Both the position numbers and the translations under genes were made by a program. Positions 56,905 to 64,000 of a stretch of 64,000 bases of DNA are shown piece by piece; positions within the stretch are counted from its first letter, which is position 1, and the number at the start of each line of letters is the position of its first letter. The notes beneath the pieces are model-generated. The model was not told the DNA's origin and ran no database searches. It saw only the letters and a program-made list of their open reading frames with translations. Source of the DNA: Saccharomonospora viridis DSM 43017 (GTDB lineage Bacteria > Actinomycetota > Actinomycetes > Mycobacteriales > Pseudonocardiaceae). The stretch covers positions 1-64,000 of the forward strand of contig NC_013159.1 of the NCBI RefSeq assembly GCF_000023865.1. Reading direction: 5' to 3'.

Positions 56905-57960
56905 TCACGTCAGCGGCGTCCGGCCGAGGACGGCCGCGAAACCGAACGCGAGCCCCATCAGGGCGAGTTCGACGACGGCGAACGACACGAGAGCGGTGCG
57001 TCGGTGCCGGATCACGTTCGGGAGCAGCTTCCACCGCGTGTAGCCGCCGAGCCCGGCGATCACCGCCAGCGCCACCGTCTTGGCCACCAACAGTTGACCG
57101 TAGGGAGTGGTGAACAGGTCCGGCCACAACCGCACCAGAGGGTTCTCGATGAATTGGGCGAGACCGTTCAGCACACCGGTGGCCACCGCCACGGCCAGAC
57201 ATACGGTGGCCAGTTGGGAGAACCGCGGGAGGACGGTCGCCAGCAGGGCACGGTGTCGTGCGGCCAGCACGACGATGGCGGCGAGCCCGCCGGTCCAGGC
57301 GACGACGCTGACGATGTGCAGTTCGAGCAACACCATCGTGTGCTCGGCGAAGTGCGACATGGTGGCGTGTCCGGTGACCGGGAGCGGCAGCAGCGCGAAC
57401 AGACCGCAGCCCACGATCAATTCGGGCGGCACCTTACGACCGAGCCGCGTGGCCGCTCCGGCTAGCAGAGCTTGGACGAGCGCGAACCCCGCCACGATGA
57501 GCAGGGCCTTGCCCCCGGCCACGGTGTCGACATAGGAGCGGAGATCGGTGAACGAGACCGCGGTGCCGTCAGGTCGGTACAACTCCGCCGTCTGCAGCAC
57601 GAGACTGGCCAGCGCCGCCACCGCCCACACCAGCGCCGAGGCGATGACGACGGTTCTGGCCCGCGCGAACACGGGTCGGGCCGACGCGGGAGTACGTTCA
57701 CCGGCCAGTAGCGGCAGCAGGGCGAATCCCACGGCGGCGACGGCTGCGAGATCGATCGCCGCACGGGCGATGGGCAAGCCGACCCGGATCGCCGTGCTCG
57801 CTTGGGTGATGCCGCTGACGGGAGCCGACACGGTGAGGGCCAGGGCGATGAGGACACCCGACAGCGCGGCCGTGACGATCGCGATCAGCGGCCCGAAACG
57901 CGGTAACCACGATGTCGCGATGGCGGTTCTGCTCACTCTGCCGAGCGTACGCACTGACAC
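56905..57960 (-). CDS. copD: CopD family copper transport membrane protein
   Basis: 351 aa with about nine membrane helices. CopD features are visible: GGKALLIVAGFALVQALLAG, HATMSHFAEHTMVLLELHIV with several His residues in a membrane context, VAWTGGLAAIVVLA, and FTTPYGQLLVAKTVAL near the C-terminus. CopD imports copper in partnership with periplasmic CopC. A copC gene lies about 2 kb away at 60005. The start is uncertain; a GTG near 57954 or later in-frame GTGs are possible. Confidence 0.85.
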   Translation of the reverse strand: MSVRTLGRVSRTAIATSWLPRFGPLIAIVTAALSGVLIALALTVSAPVSGITQASTAIRVGLPIARAAIDLAAVAAVGFALLPLLAGERTPASARPVFARARTVVIASALVWAVAALASLVLQTAELYRPDGTAVSFTDLRSYVDTVAGGKALLIVAGFALVQALLAGAATRLGRKVPPELIVGCGLFALLPLPVTGHATMSHFAEHTMVLLELHIVSVVAWTGGLAAIVVLAARHRALLATVLPRFSQLATVCLAVAVATGVLNGLAQFIENPLVRLWPDLFTTPYGQLLVAKTVALAVIAGLGGYTRWKLLPNVIRHRRTALVSFAVVELALMGLAFGFAAVLGRTPLT

Positions 57961-58127
57961 CGCCGCAGTCTTTGCTCCGAAAGCCTAGTGAGTCCATCCC
58001 CTAGTAAGCCCTGGCTCCCGACGATGGGTTCTGACCCCCAACGATGCATGGAAGTGACCACGGGATTGAGCGGTGCTCCGATCGGGCAATCTCCCGCGGA
58101 AGAGCGCCGCCTGGGAGGCAGCTGCAT

Positions 58128-59906
58128 ATGGCTGGTCATTCGGATGAAGAGGGTGAACGTTCGAGGACCGAGCTGGAGGACTCGGATTCGGAAAGGATCG
58201 TAGACCAACCGGGGGACACCGATTCTCGATCCACTGCGGAAGCGAAACACGATCCGGAGTTGACGCCTGCGCACGAGAAGCACCGTCCCCGGACCGACCA
58301 CGTGGTGTTCGGGGTGTCGGCGATCATCGCGTTGGCGATCGTGGCGTGGGGTATCGCCTCGCCCGGCAGCCTCGCCGTCGTCGCGGACACACTCCTCAAC
58401 GACGTCGTCATCCCGTACGGGGGTTGGGCCTTCGTCCTCACCGCGAGCGGCTTCGTGCTCTTCGCCATCGGGGTGGCGATCAGCAGGTACGGCCGTATCC
58501 CCCTGGGACGGGACGACGAGCAGCCGGAGTTCCGGACGGTCTCGTGGATCGCGATGATGTTCAGCGCGGGCATGGGTATCGGACTCATGTTCTTCGGTGT
58601 CTACGAGCCCGTGGCGCACTTCGTCGAACCACCCCCCGGCACGGTGCCGGGCAACTCCGATCAGGCCGTGCACACGGCGATGGCGACCACGCTCTTCCAC
58701 TGGACGGTGCATCCGTGGTCGATCTACGCCGTCGTCGGCCTGGCCATCGCCTACAGCGCGTTCCGCAAGGGGCGAAGCCAGCTCATCTCGGCCGTGTTCG
58801 CACCTCTGATCGGCACACGGCGCAGCGAGGGGCCGTTGGGCAAGGCCATCGACATCATGGCGATCTTCGCGACGCTGTTCGGCTCGGCCGCCTCGCTCGG
58901 GCTCGGTGCTCTGCAGGTCGGCGGTGGGCTGGCCGCGGTGGGTTGGGCCGAAAAGCCCGGAACCGGCCTGCTGGTCGGGATCATCGCGGTGCTCACGGTC
59001 GCGTTCGTGGCCTCCGCCGTGTCCGGTATCGCGCGGGGGATTCAGTGGCTGTCGAACATCAACATGGTGCTCGCCGCCCTGCTCGCCGTGTTCCTCCTGG
59101 TGGTGGGGCCGACGGTGCTGATCCTCAACATGGTGCCCGGTGCCCTCGGCGATTACCTGCACGATCTGTCCGCCATGGCGGGACGGACCGGTGCGACCGG
59201 TGGCGAGGAGATGCGGGAGTGGCTGGGCAGCTGGACCGTCTTCTACTGGGCGTGGTGGATTTCGTGGGCGCCCTTCGTCGGCATGTTCATCGCGCGGATC
59301 TCCCGGGGTCGCACGATCCGGGAGTTCGTCATCGGTGTGATCGCCGTGCCGAGCATCGTCGGCCTGGTCTGGTTCTCGATCTTCGGTGGCGCCGCCATCC
59401 AGTACCAGCGTTCAGGTGTGGACATCGCGGGCGCCGGTGGCGAGGAGGCGGCCACGTTCACGCTGCTGGAGAGCCTGCCGCTGTTCCTGCCGATCGCCAT
59501 CATCGTGATGGTCCTGGTGTCGATCTTCTTCGTGTCCGGGGCCGACGCGGCCTCCGTGGTGATGGGCACGCTCTCACAGCGGGGCTCGTCGGGGCCGCAT
59601 CGTCGGGTCGTCATCTTCTGGGGAGCGGTGATGGGGGCGGTCGCGGCCGTGATGCTCCTGGTCGGCGGGGACGACGCCCTCAACGGGCTGCAGAACCTCA
59701 CCATCCTCGTGTCGGTGCCGTTCGTGTTCGTCATGATCGCGTTGTGTGTCTCGCTGTACCGGGATCTACGTCGTGATCCGCTGGTGGTCAGCGAGGACGA
59801 GGTCATGCGCTCGCTGCGGAAGCTCCACGCCGAACGCAAGGCCGAACGCAAGGCTGAACGCAGGGCCGAACTGGCCAGGGTCCGTAGACATCTGCGCAAG
59901 CGGTAG
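58128..59906 (+). CDS. BCCT family betaine/choline/carnitine transporter
   Basis: 592 aa from the ATG at 58128 (GGGAGG upstream). An acidic N-terminal tail (60 residues, EEGERSRTELEDSDSERI) precedes 12 membrane helices. Family motifs are FSAGMGIGLMFFGVYEPVAHF and the Trp-rich substrate box WTVFYWAWWISWAPFVGMFI. The C-terminus ends in a basic helix, HAERKAERKAERRAELARVR, like the osmosensing tail of BetP. It imports compatible solutes with sodium or protons during osmotic stress. A terminator follows. Confidence 0.93.
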   Translation: MAGHSDEEGERSRTELEDSDSERIVDQPGDTDSRSTAEAKHDPELTPAHEKHRPRTDHVVFGVSAIIALAIVAWGIASPGSLAVVADTLLNDVVIPYGGWAFVLTASGFVLFAIGVAISRYGRIPLGRDDEQPEFRTVSWIAMMFSAGMGIGLMFFGVYEPVAHFVEPPPGTVPGNSDQAVHTAMATTLFHWTVHPWSIYAVVGLAIAYSAFRKGRSQLISAVFAPLIGTRRSEGPLGKAIDIMAIFATLFGSAASLGLGALQVGGGLAAVGWAEKPGTGLLVGIIAVLTVAFVASAVSGIARGIQWLSNINMVLAALLAVFLLVVGPTVLILNMVPGALGDYLHDLSAMAGRTGATGGEEMREWLGSWTVFYWAWWISWAPFVGMFIARISRGRTIREFVIGVIAVPSIVGLVWFSIFGGAAIQYQRSGVDIAGAGGEEAATFTLLESLPLFLPIAIIVMVLVSIFFVSGADAASVVMGTLSQRGSSGPHRRVVIFWGAVMGAVAAVMLLVGGDDALNGLQNLTILVSVPFVFVMIALCVSLYRDLRRDPLVVSEDEVMRSLRKLHAERKAERKAERRAELARVRRHLRKR

Positions 59907-59942
59907 TCGACCGGGCTCCGTGGACGTCTGCGCAGACGACGG

Positions 59943-59970
59943 GGTCGGGCTCGCTTGAGCGAGCCCGACC
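59943..59970. terminator. Terminator after the BCCT gene
   Basis: A perfect 12-bp stem, GGTCGGGCTCGC against GCGAGCCCGACC, with a TTGA loop. It lies between the BCCT gene and the convergent copC gene and may serve both. Confidence 0.85.
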
Positions 59971-60004
59971 TGCCCTGAGGATGCGATCCGGTGGTCGTGA
60001 TCCG

Positions 60005-60598
60005 TCAGTCCTGCGATTTGCCCATGCGCAGGGCGACCACGAGTCCGGCGATCAGCAACACCGCGGCGCCGACGATCCACACCCACACGGGGATGCCCTC
60101 GGAGTCGCCCTGTTCGGCGGCCGTGTCGGTGGTGGCGTCGTCCTGGGCGTTCTCGCCCTGCGGCGAGTCACCCCGGTCCGTGTTCGGGCCGCTGTCGGGG
60201 GTGCCGCTGGCCTGCCCCGGCCCGGGCGAGGTGAGGGTGAACCGGATCTCCGCGGAGACCGGGTGCCCGTCGGCCGACAGCACGCGGTAGCCGATGACGT
60301 ACTCCCCGGCCGGTCCGAGCGGCCGAAGCGGTGCGGTCACCGTGGCCCCGTCCACCTCGACGGTCCCTTCGGCCCACTGGTCCCCGTTGGGGCCGGTGAC
60401 GGCGATCTCGTTGACGTCGGCGTCCTGTACCGGCTGGTCGAAGGTGAGGACCACCTCGGTGGGCGGGGTGTCGAGCTCCTCGCCCTCGGCGGGGCTCGAC
60501 GAGATCAGTACGTTGTGCGCCGACGCCGGAAGCGCCGCTGTGATCACCGTCAACAGCGCGACTGCGAGGGCGGTGACGAATGCGACGAGACGCCTCAT
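60005..60598 (-). CDS. copC: CopC-domain copper-binding protein
   Basis: 197 aa. The signal peptide ends ALPASA, leaving His as the mature N-terminal residue (AHNVLISSSPAEGEEL), as in CopC copper sites; DGHPVSAEIRF supplies the other histidine. A Gly/Asp-rich linker and a C-terminal membrane helix (WVWIVGAAVLLIAGLVVAL) anchor it. It binds Cu(II) outside the membrane and hands copper to CopD-type transporters. Its ATG overlaps the ycnI stop by 4 bp. Confidence 0.92.
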   Translation of the reverse strand: MRRLVAFVTALAVALLTVITAALPASAHNVLISSSPAEGEELDTPPTEVVLTFDQPVQDADVNEIAVTGPNGDQWAEGTVEVDGATVTAPLRPLGPAGEYVIGYRVLSADGHPVSAEIRFTLTSPGPGQASGTPDSGPNTDRGDSPQGENAQDDATTDTAAEQGDSEGIPVWVWIVGAAVLLIAGLVVALRMGKSQD

Positions 60599-61317
60599 GA
60601 CTTTCCTGCCTTCCTGGCCCGCATGGTGGCACCCACTCCGAGACCCAATCCGAGAGCTCCGAGCACGAGACCCGCACCGCCGAGCAACCGCGCCGTGTCG
60701 TCGGTCGCGTCGGTGCTTCCCGCCGCGTCCTCGGCGTTCTCCGACGGGTGGTGATTCGAGTCCCCGTGTGTGGGACCGGAGCCGTGACTATGGCCCGAAC
60801 CGGACGATTCGGCGAGTTCCACGACGGGTGCGGGGCGTTCGGCGTCGTCGTCCGTCGGCGGCTGCTCCCAGTTCACGGTCTTGCCGTTGGAATACGTCTG
60901 CGCGGTGGGCAGTACGAGGGTGTCGACGTCGTCGGGCAACGCGCCGATGACGAACTCGAACTCCTCGTAGGAGTGACTGCCGGCCGCGATCTCGTGGCCG
61001 TCCTCGGCCGTCCACGTGATCTTGGTCACGACATCGTCGGTCTTCGTGACCTCGGCCGTCCACCCGGGGACGGGTTTGGTGCGGGCCGACGTGATGCCGT
61101 ACTCGGGGTCGAGGGTCATTTCCAGTTTGGTGGTGCCCACCCGTTCCTCTTCGTTGGGCACTCGCAGCACGATGGCGCCGTAGCCGCCCTTCTCGGGGGT
61201 GTCACCGTAGACGTTGGCGGTGACGTGGGCCGACGCGATGCCGCCCGCGAGCAGCATGGTCGTCCCGGCGGCCACGGCGGTCACCATGACGCGCGCGAAG
61301 TGTCGATTTGTCGACAA
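60595..61317 (-). CDS. YcnI family copper-binding protein (DUF1775)
   Basis: 240 aa from a TTG with AGGAGG nine bases upstream. The signal peptide ends GGIASA, again leaving mature His (AHVTANVYGDTPEKGGYG), the first Cu ligand of YcnI; WTAEVTKTD and VNWEQPP hold conserved tryptophans. A His/Asp/Ser-rich linker (SGSGHSHGSGPTHGDSNHH) and one C-terminal membrane helix follow. It is the middle gene of a three-gene copper operon with copC downstream and a membrane protein upstream. Confidence 0.92.
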   Translation of the reverse strand: MSTNRHFARVMVTAVAAGTTMLLAGGIASAHVTANVYGDTPEKGGYGAIVLRVPNEEERVGTTKLEMTLDPEYGITSARTKPVPGWTAEVTKTDDVVTKITWTAEDGHEIAAGSHSYEEFEFVIGALPDDVDTLVLPTAQTYSNGKTVNWEQPPTDDDAERPAPVVELAESSGSGHSHGSGPTHGDSNHHPSENAEDAAGSTDATDDTARLLGGAGLVLGALGLGLGVGATMRARKAGKS

Positions 61318-61341
61318 AGGGATGTCCTCCTGAACTTTACG

Positions 61342-61908
61342 TCATACAGACGCCGGATGTCTTTCGGAGCTGGTCAGGAGGGTCGACGGCGGACCGCGTC
61401 GGGGATGCGCACGCCGGAGCAGCACAGCCACGGCGGACAGACCTTCGGCCGTGCGGACGACGGGATGTCCACCCCGCTGCTCCATGCGCCCGGGCGAGGC
61501 GACACACACGACGAACAGTCCACGTAACAGCGACAGCACGGCGGCCGCCATGGCAAGCATCGCTTCCGCGCGGGCCAGCACGAACGCGGTGGCGAAGGTG
61601 GCGACACCGTGACAGGTCAGCATGGCGGGGCTGTTGACCGTGTGCCCCGACAGCTCGCCCAGGAGCAGGTGGGACACCAGCTGGGCGCTGCCCAGGACGA
61701 TCAGGACACCTCCGAGGCCACGCGTCTGCTCCGCGAGCGCGGTCGAGACCCACCCGATCAACACGGTCAGCGCGAGTGTGGGGAGCAGGTGGGGAAGGGG
61801 GCCTCCGCCGAGAGCGTGCGCCGCCACGCTGAGCGTGGCCGAGCACCCCGCAAGCAGCACTCCGCGTATGCCACGCATCATGCGGTCGGAGGCGGAACGG
61901 GGGCTCAT
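61342..61908 (-). CDS. Membrane protein of the copper operon
   Basis: 188 aa with four or five membrane helices. Histidines sit in or next to them: VAAHALGGGPLPHLLPTL, QLVSHLLLGELSGH and LTCHGVATFATAF. It ends with a basic, disordered tail. It is the first gene of the leftward unit and lies 24 bp before ycnI, so it probably takes part in copper handling. No family name is certain. Confidence 0.7.
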   Translation of the reverse strand: MSPRSASDRMMRGIRGVLLAGCSATLSVAAHALGGGPLPHLLPTLALTVLIGWVSTALAEQTRGLGGVLIVLGSAQLVSHLLLGELSGHTVNSPAMLTCHGVATFATAFVLARAEAMLAMAAAVLSLLRGLFVVCVASPGRMEQRGGHPVVRTAEGLSAVAVLLRRAHPRRGPPSTLLTSSERHPASV

Positions 61909-62030
61909 GACACCCAGCCTATGGGTTATGAACCGAGTGAGACGAATCTCCCCGGGTATTGCTGTTTACGCGGAAATAGTGAAGCGTATTTGCGATCCTG
62001 CTCTTTGTCCAGAAGGCGAACGGGTGGTCC

Positions 62031-62678
62031 ATGAACCTATTCGAGTACGTGGCCGATCGATGGGAGCGGCTGTCACTTCAGGCGTTCCTGCACGTCAGTG
62101 AGGTCGTACAGTCCACGATCATCGCGGCGGTGCTCGGTGTGGGAATCGGTATCGCGGTGTATCGCAGCCCCGTCGGCTCAGCGGTGGCGACCGCGTTGGC
62201 CAGCACCGTCTTGACCATTCCGTCGTTCGCGTTACTCGGATTACTGATCCCCGTCGTGGGATTGGGAGCGACGCCCACGGTGATCGCGTTGGTTTTGTAT
62301 GCGTTGTTGCCGATCACCCGGAACACCATCGTGGGACTGGCGAGTGTGGACCCGGCCGTGACCGATGCGGCCAAAGGCATCGGCATGAGTCGTCTCGGCG
62401 TGCTCACCAGAGTGGAGCTGCGGCTGGCGTGGCCCGCCATCCTCGCGGGGATGCGGGTGGCCACACAGATGTTGATGGGCATCGCGGTGATCGCCGCCTA
62501 CGCCAAGGGGCCCGGTCTCGGCAGCGAGGTGTTCTCGGGCCTGACCAGAGCGGGGAGTGCCAACGCGACCAATCAGGCGCTGGCGGGGACGCTCGGTGTC
62601 GTCATCCTCGCCTTGTTGTTGGAGGGCGTGTACTTCCTGATCGCTCGCCTCACCGTTTCAAGGGGGATTCGTGGCTGA
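62031..62678 (+). CDS. Osmoprotectant ABC transporter permease (OpuCB-like)
   Basis: 215 aa, five or six membrane helices. The binding-protein-dependent permease signature is AAKGIGMSRLGVLTRVELRLAWPAI. STVLTIPSFALLGLLIPVVG and AAYAKGPGLGSEVFSG match glycine betaine/carnitine/choline permeases of the OpuC/ProW type. It forms the channel with the following ATPase. It overlaps the ATPase gene by 8 bp. Confidence 0.9.
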   Translation: MNLFEYVADRWERLSLQAFLHVSEVVQSTIIAAVLGVGIGIAVYRSPVGSAVATALASTVLTIPSFALLGLLIPVVGLGATPTVIALVLYALLPITRNTIVGLASVDPAVTDAAKGIGMSRLGVLTRVELRLAWPAILAGMRVATQMLMGIAVIAAYAKGPGLGSEVFSGLTRAGSANATNQALAGTLGVVILALLLEGVYFLIARLTVSRGIRG

Positions 62679-63831
62679 CAAACCCAGTGGCGTCGAGATC
62701 CAATTGGAGAACGTCACCAAACGCTATCCGGGAAGTTCCGAACCCGCTGTCGCCGACGTCAGCATGACGATCCCGGCCGGCAAGATCGTGATCCTGGTGG
62801 GCCCGTCCGGGTGCGGCAAGACCACCACCATGCGCATGATCAACCGACTGATCGAGCCGTCTTCGGGCCGCATCACGATCGGAGGCGAGGACGTACAGGC
62901 GTTCAACGCCGACGAGCTCCGTCGCAACATCGGTTATGCCATCCAGCAGGCGGGACTGTTCCCGCACTTCACGGTCGAGCAGAACATCGGCGTGGTGCCG
63001 GGGCTGTTGAAGTGGAGCCGCAAGCGCATCCGGGAGCGGGTCGAGGAGCTGATGGACCTCGTCGGACTCGACCCGGCCGAATTCCGGGACCGCTACCCGC
63101 GGCAGCTGTCCGGAGGGCAGCAGCAGCGGGTCGGGGTGGCGAGGGCACTCGCCGCCGACCCACCGGTGCTGCTCATGGACGAACCGTTCGGCGCCGTCGA
63201 CCCCATCACCCGCGGCCACCTTCAGGACGAGCTGCTCCGGCTCCAGGAGTCGCTGCGTAAGACGATCGTGTTCGTCACCCACGACTTCGACGAGGCCGTG
63301 AAGCTCGGCGACAGGATCGCCGTGCTCGGCGACAAGTCGTCGATCCAGCAGTACGACACCCCCGAGGCGATCCTGGCCCACCCCGCCAACGACATGGTGG
63401 CGGGGTTCGTCGGCGCGGGCGCCTCGCTGAAGCAGCTGACGTTGCTGCGGGTCCGCGACGTCAGCTACAGCGACACCACGCTCACCGCGACGATCGGCAC
63501 CTCACCCGCCGAGCTGCACAAACGCCTGACCGAGCAGGGGCGCACGTACGCGCTCGTCCTCGACGACCGCCGCAGGCCGAAGCGCTGGGTGCACGTCCGT
63601 GACCTGCCCGCGGCGTCCTCACTCACCACGGTGGGCAGGCCCGTCGGCGACTCGGTGAGCACGCAGTCCACGCTCCAGGACGCGTTGGAGGCCATCCTCG
63701 CCGAAGGCGGGAACGCCGTGGTCACCGGTTCGCGTGGGGAATACGTCGGCACCGTCGACATCACCACCGTCACCGACACCATCCAGCAACTGCGCACCGG
63801 ACACGTCGACTCGGAAAGTGGGCAGTCATGA
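62671..63831 (+). CDS. Osmoprotectant ABC transporter ATP-binding protein (OpuCA-like)
   Basis: 386 aa from the GTG at 62671. Walker A GPSGCGKTTT is near residue 44, the signature LSGGQQQRVGVARAL near 146 and Walker B VLLMDEPFGAVDP near 167. The QAT-type extension reads HPANDMVAGFVG. One or two C-terminal CBS motifs (STQSTLQDALEAILAEGGN and EYVGTVDITTVTD) sense ionic strength in OpuA-type transporters. It couples ATP hydrolysis to betaine or choline uptake. The next permease overlaps by 4 bp. Confidence 0.92.
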   Translation: MADKPSGVEIQLENVTKRYPGSSEPAVADVSMTIPAGKIVILVGPSGCGKTTTMRMINRLIEPSSGRITIGGEDVQAFNADELRRNIGYAIQQAGLFPHFTVEQNIGVVPGLLKWSRKRIRERVEELMDLVGLDPAEFRDRYPRQLSGGQQQRVGVARALAADPPVLLMDEPFGAVDPITRGHLQDELLRLQESLRKTIVFVTHDFDEAVKLGDRIAVLGDKSSIQQYDTPEAILAHPANDMVAGFVGAGASLKQLTLLRVRDVSYSDTTLTATIGTSPAELHKRLTEQGRTYALVLDDRRRPKRWVHVRDLPAASSLTTVGRPVGDSVSTQSTLQDALEAILAEGGNAVVTGSRGEYVGTVDITTVTDTIQQLRTGHVDSESGQS

Positions 63832-64000
63832 CGTCCACGGAGCTGTCGGGATTCACCACGAAATCGGGTTCGAAGCGTGCCGAGCGCGTTCGCATGCTGG
63901 CGCAACCCACGGTGGTGCTTCTCCTCGTCGCCGCCGTGGTCATCTGGGCCCTGGCCCGGGACAACGACATCATCGAGGCCGAATCGCTGAACGCGAGCAC
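63828..64000 (+). CDS. Second osmoprotectant permease, partial (cut by window end)
   Basis: The ATG overlaps the ATPase stop (ATGA). Only 57 residues are in the window: a basic N-terminus (TTKSGSKRAERVRM) and one hydrophobic helix (PTVVLLLVAAVVIWALAR). By position it should be the second OpuC-type permease (OpuCD-like), with the substrate-binding protein gene beyond the window. Confidence 0.75.
   Translation, partial: MTSTELSGFTTKSGSKRAERVRMLAQPTVVLLLVAAVVIWALARDNDIIEAESLNAS

Overview
This is the replication-origin region of a high-GC actinobacterium. The order dnaA, oriC, dnaN, gnd, recF, dciA, gyrB, gyrA, followed by tRNA-Ile(GAT), tRNA-Ala(TGC), cyclophilin, rhomboid protease, crgA, pabA and the block pknB-pknA-pbpA-rodA-pstP-fhaB-fhaA, is typical of Actinobacteria. 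The 6-phosphogluconate dehydrogenase gene between dnaN and recF, the class E sortase, the SARP/AfsR regulator and the HTH-TPR regulator point to the Pseudonocardiaceae, with Saccharomonospora or a close relative as my best guess. The genus is inferred from protein style and synteny and is not proven.

Layout. 1-12.5 kb holds the replication core. The oriC is about 870 bp with roughly twenty DnaA boxes, ending in a box pair, a GC spacer and a DnaA-trio-like run. 12.5-14.8 kb has two tRNAs with small stress-type or hypothetical genes between them (nucleotidyltransferase, GvpU-like, CsbD, DLW-39). 14.8-17.1 kb is a decayed integrated element beside tRNA-Ala: a frameshifted C-terminal scrap of a large serine recombinase, a Nudix gene, a truncated homocysteine methyltransferase and a chain of tiny overlapping ORFs. 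17.2-25.5 kb carries a DUF418 membrane protein, a NarL-type two-component system, a lipoprotein, a DUF6918-like protein, cyclophilin, rhomboid, a PH-domain protein and crgA. 25.6-30.4 kb has the class E sortase with a tiny membrane partner, a TetR/ABC drug-export module with a visible operator, and pabA. 30.4-40.1 kb is the leftward cell-shape and signalling operon: Ser/Thr kinases, phosphatase, transpeptidase, RodA and FHA readers. 40.2-41.7 kb has tRNA-Leu(CAG) and a 1.3-kb stretch without a convincing gene. 41.7-52.3 kb has an LAQTG-anchored thioester surface protein, a SARP regulator and metabolic genes (LLM flavoenzyme, CitE-like lyase, lactone oxidase, PLP aldolase/deaminase). 52.4-56.8 kb has a TetR regulator, two small unknown genes and an HTH-TPR regulator followed by a phosphotransferase. 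56.9-64.0 kb mixes copper genes (copD; a membrane protein-ycnI-copC operon) with osmoprotectant uptake genes (a BCCT carrier and an OpuC-type ABC operon cut by the window edge).

How the parts connect. DnaA boxes occur outside oriC at two further places, in the 5' part of dciA and at the start of the PH-domain gene next to crgA. This suggests DnaA titration or control of neighbouring genes. The sortase at 25.6 kb and the LAQTG protein at 41.8 kb look like an enzyme-substrate pair. The pknB-fhaA block joins phosphorylation to peptidoglycan elongation, with CrgA as the division link. No CRISPR array, complete prophage, rRNA operon or intact insertion sequence was seen.
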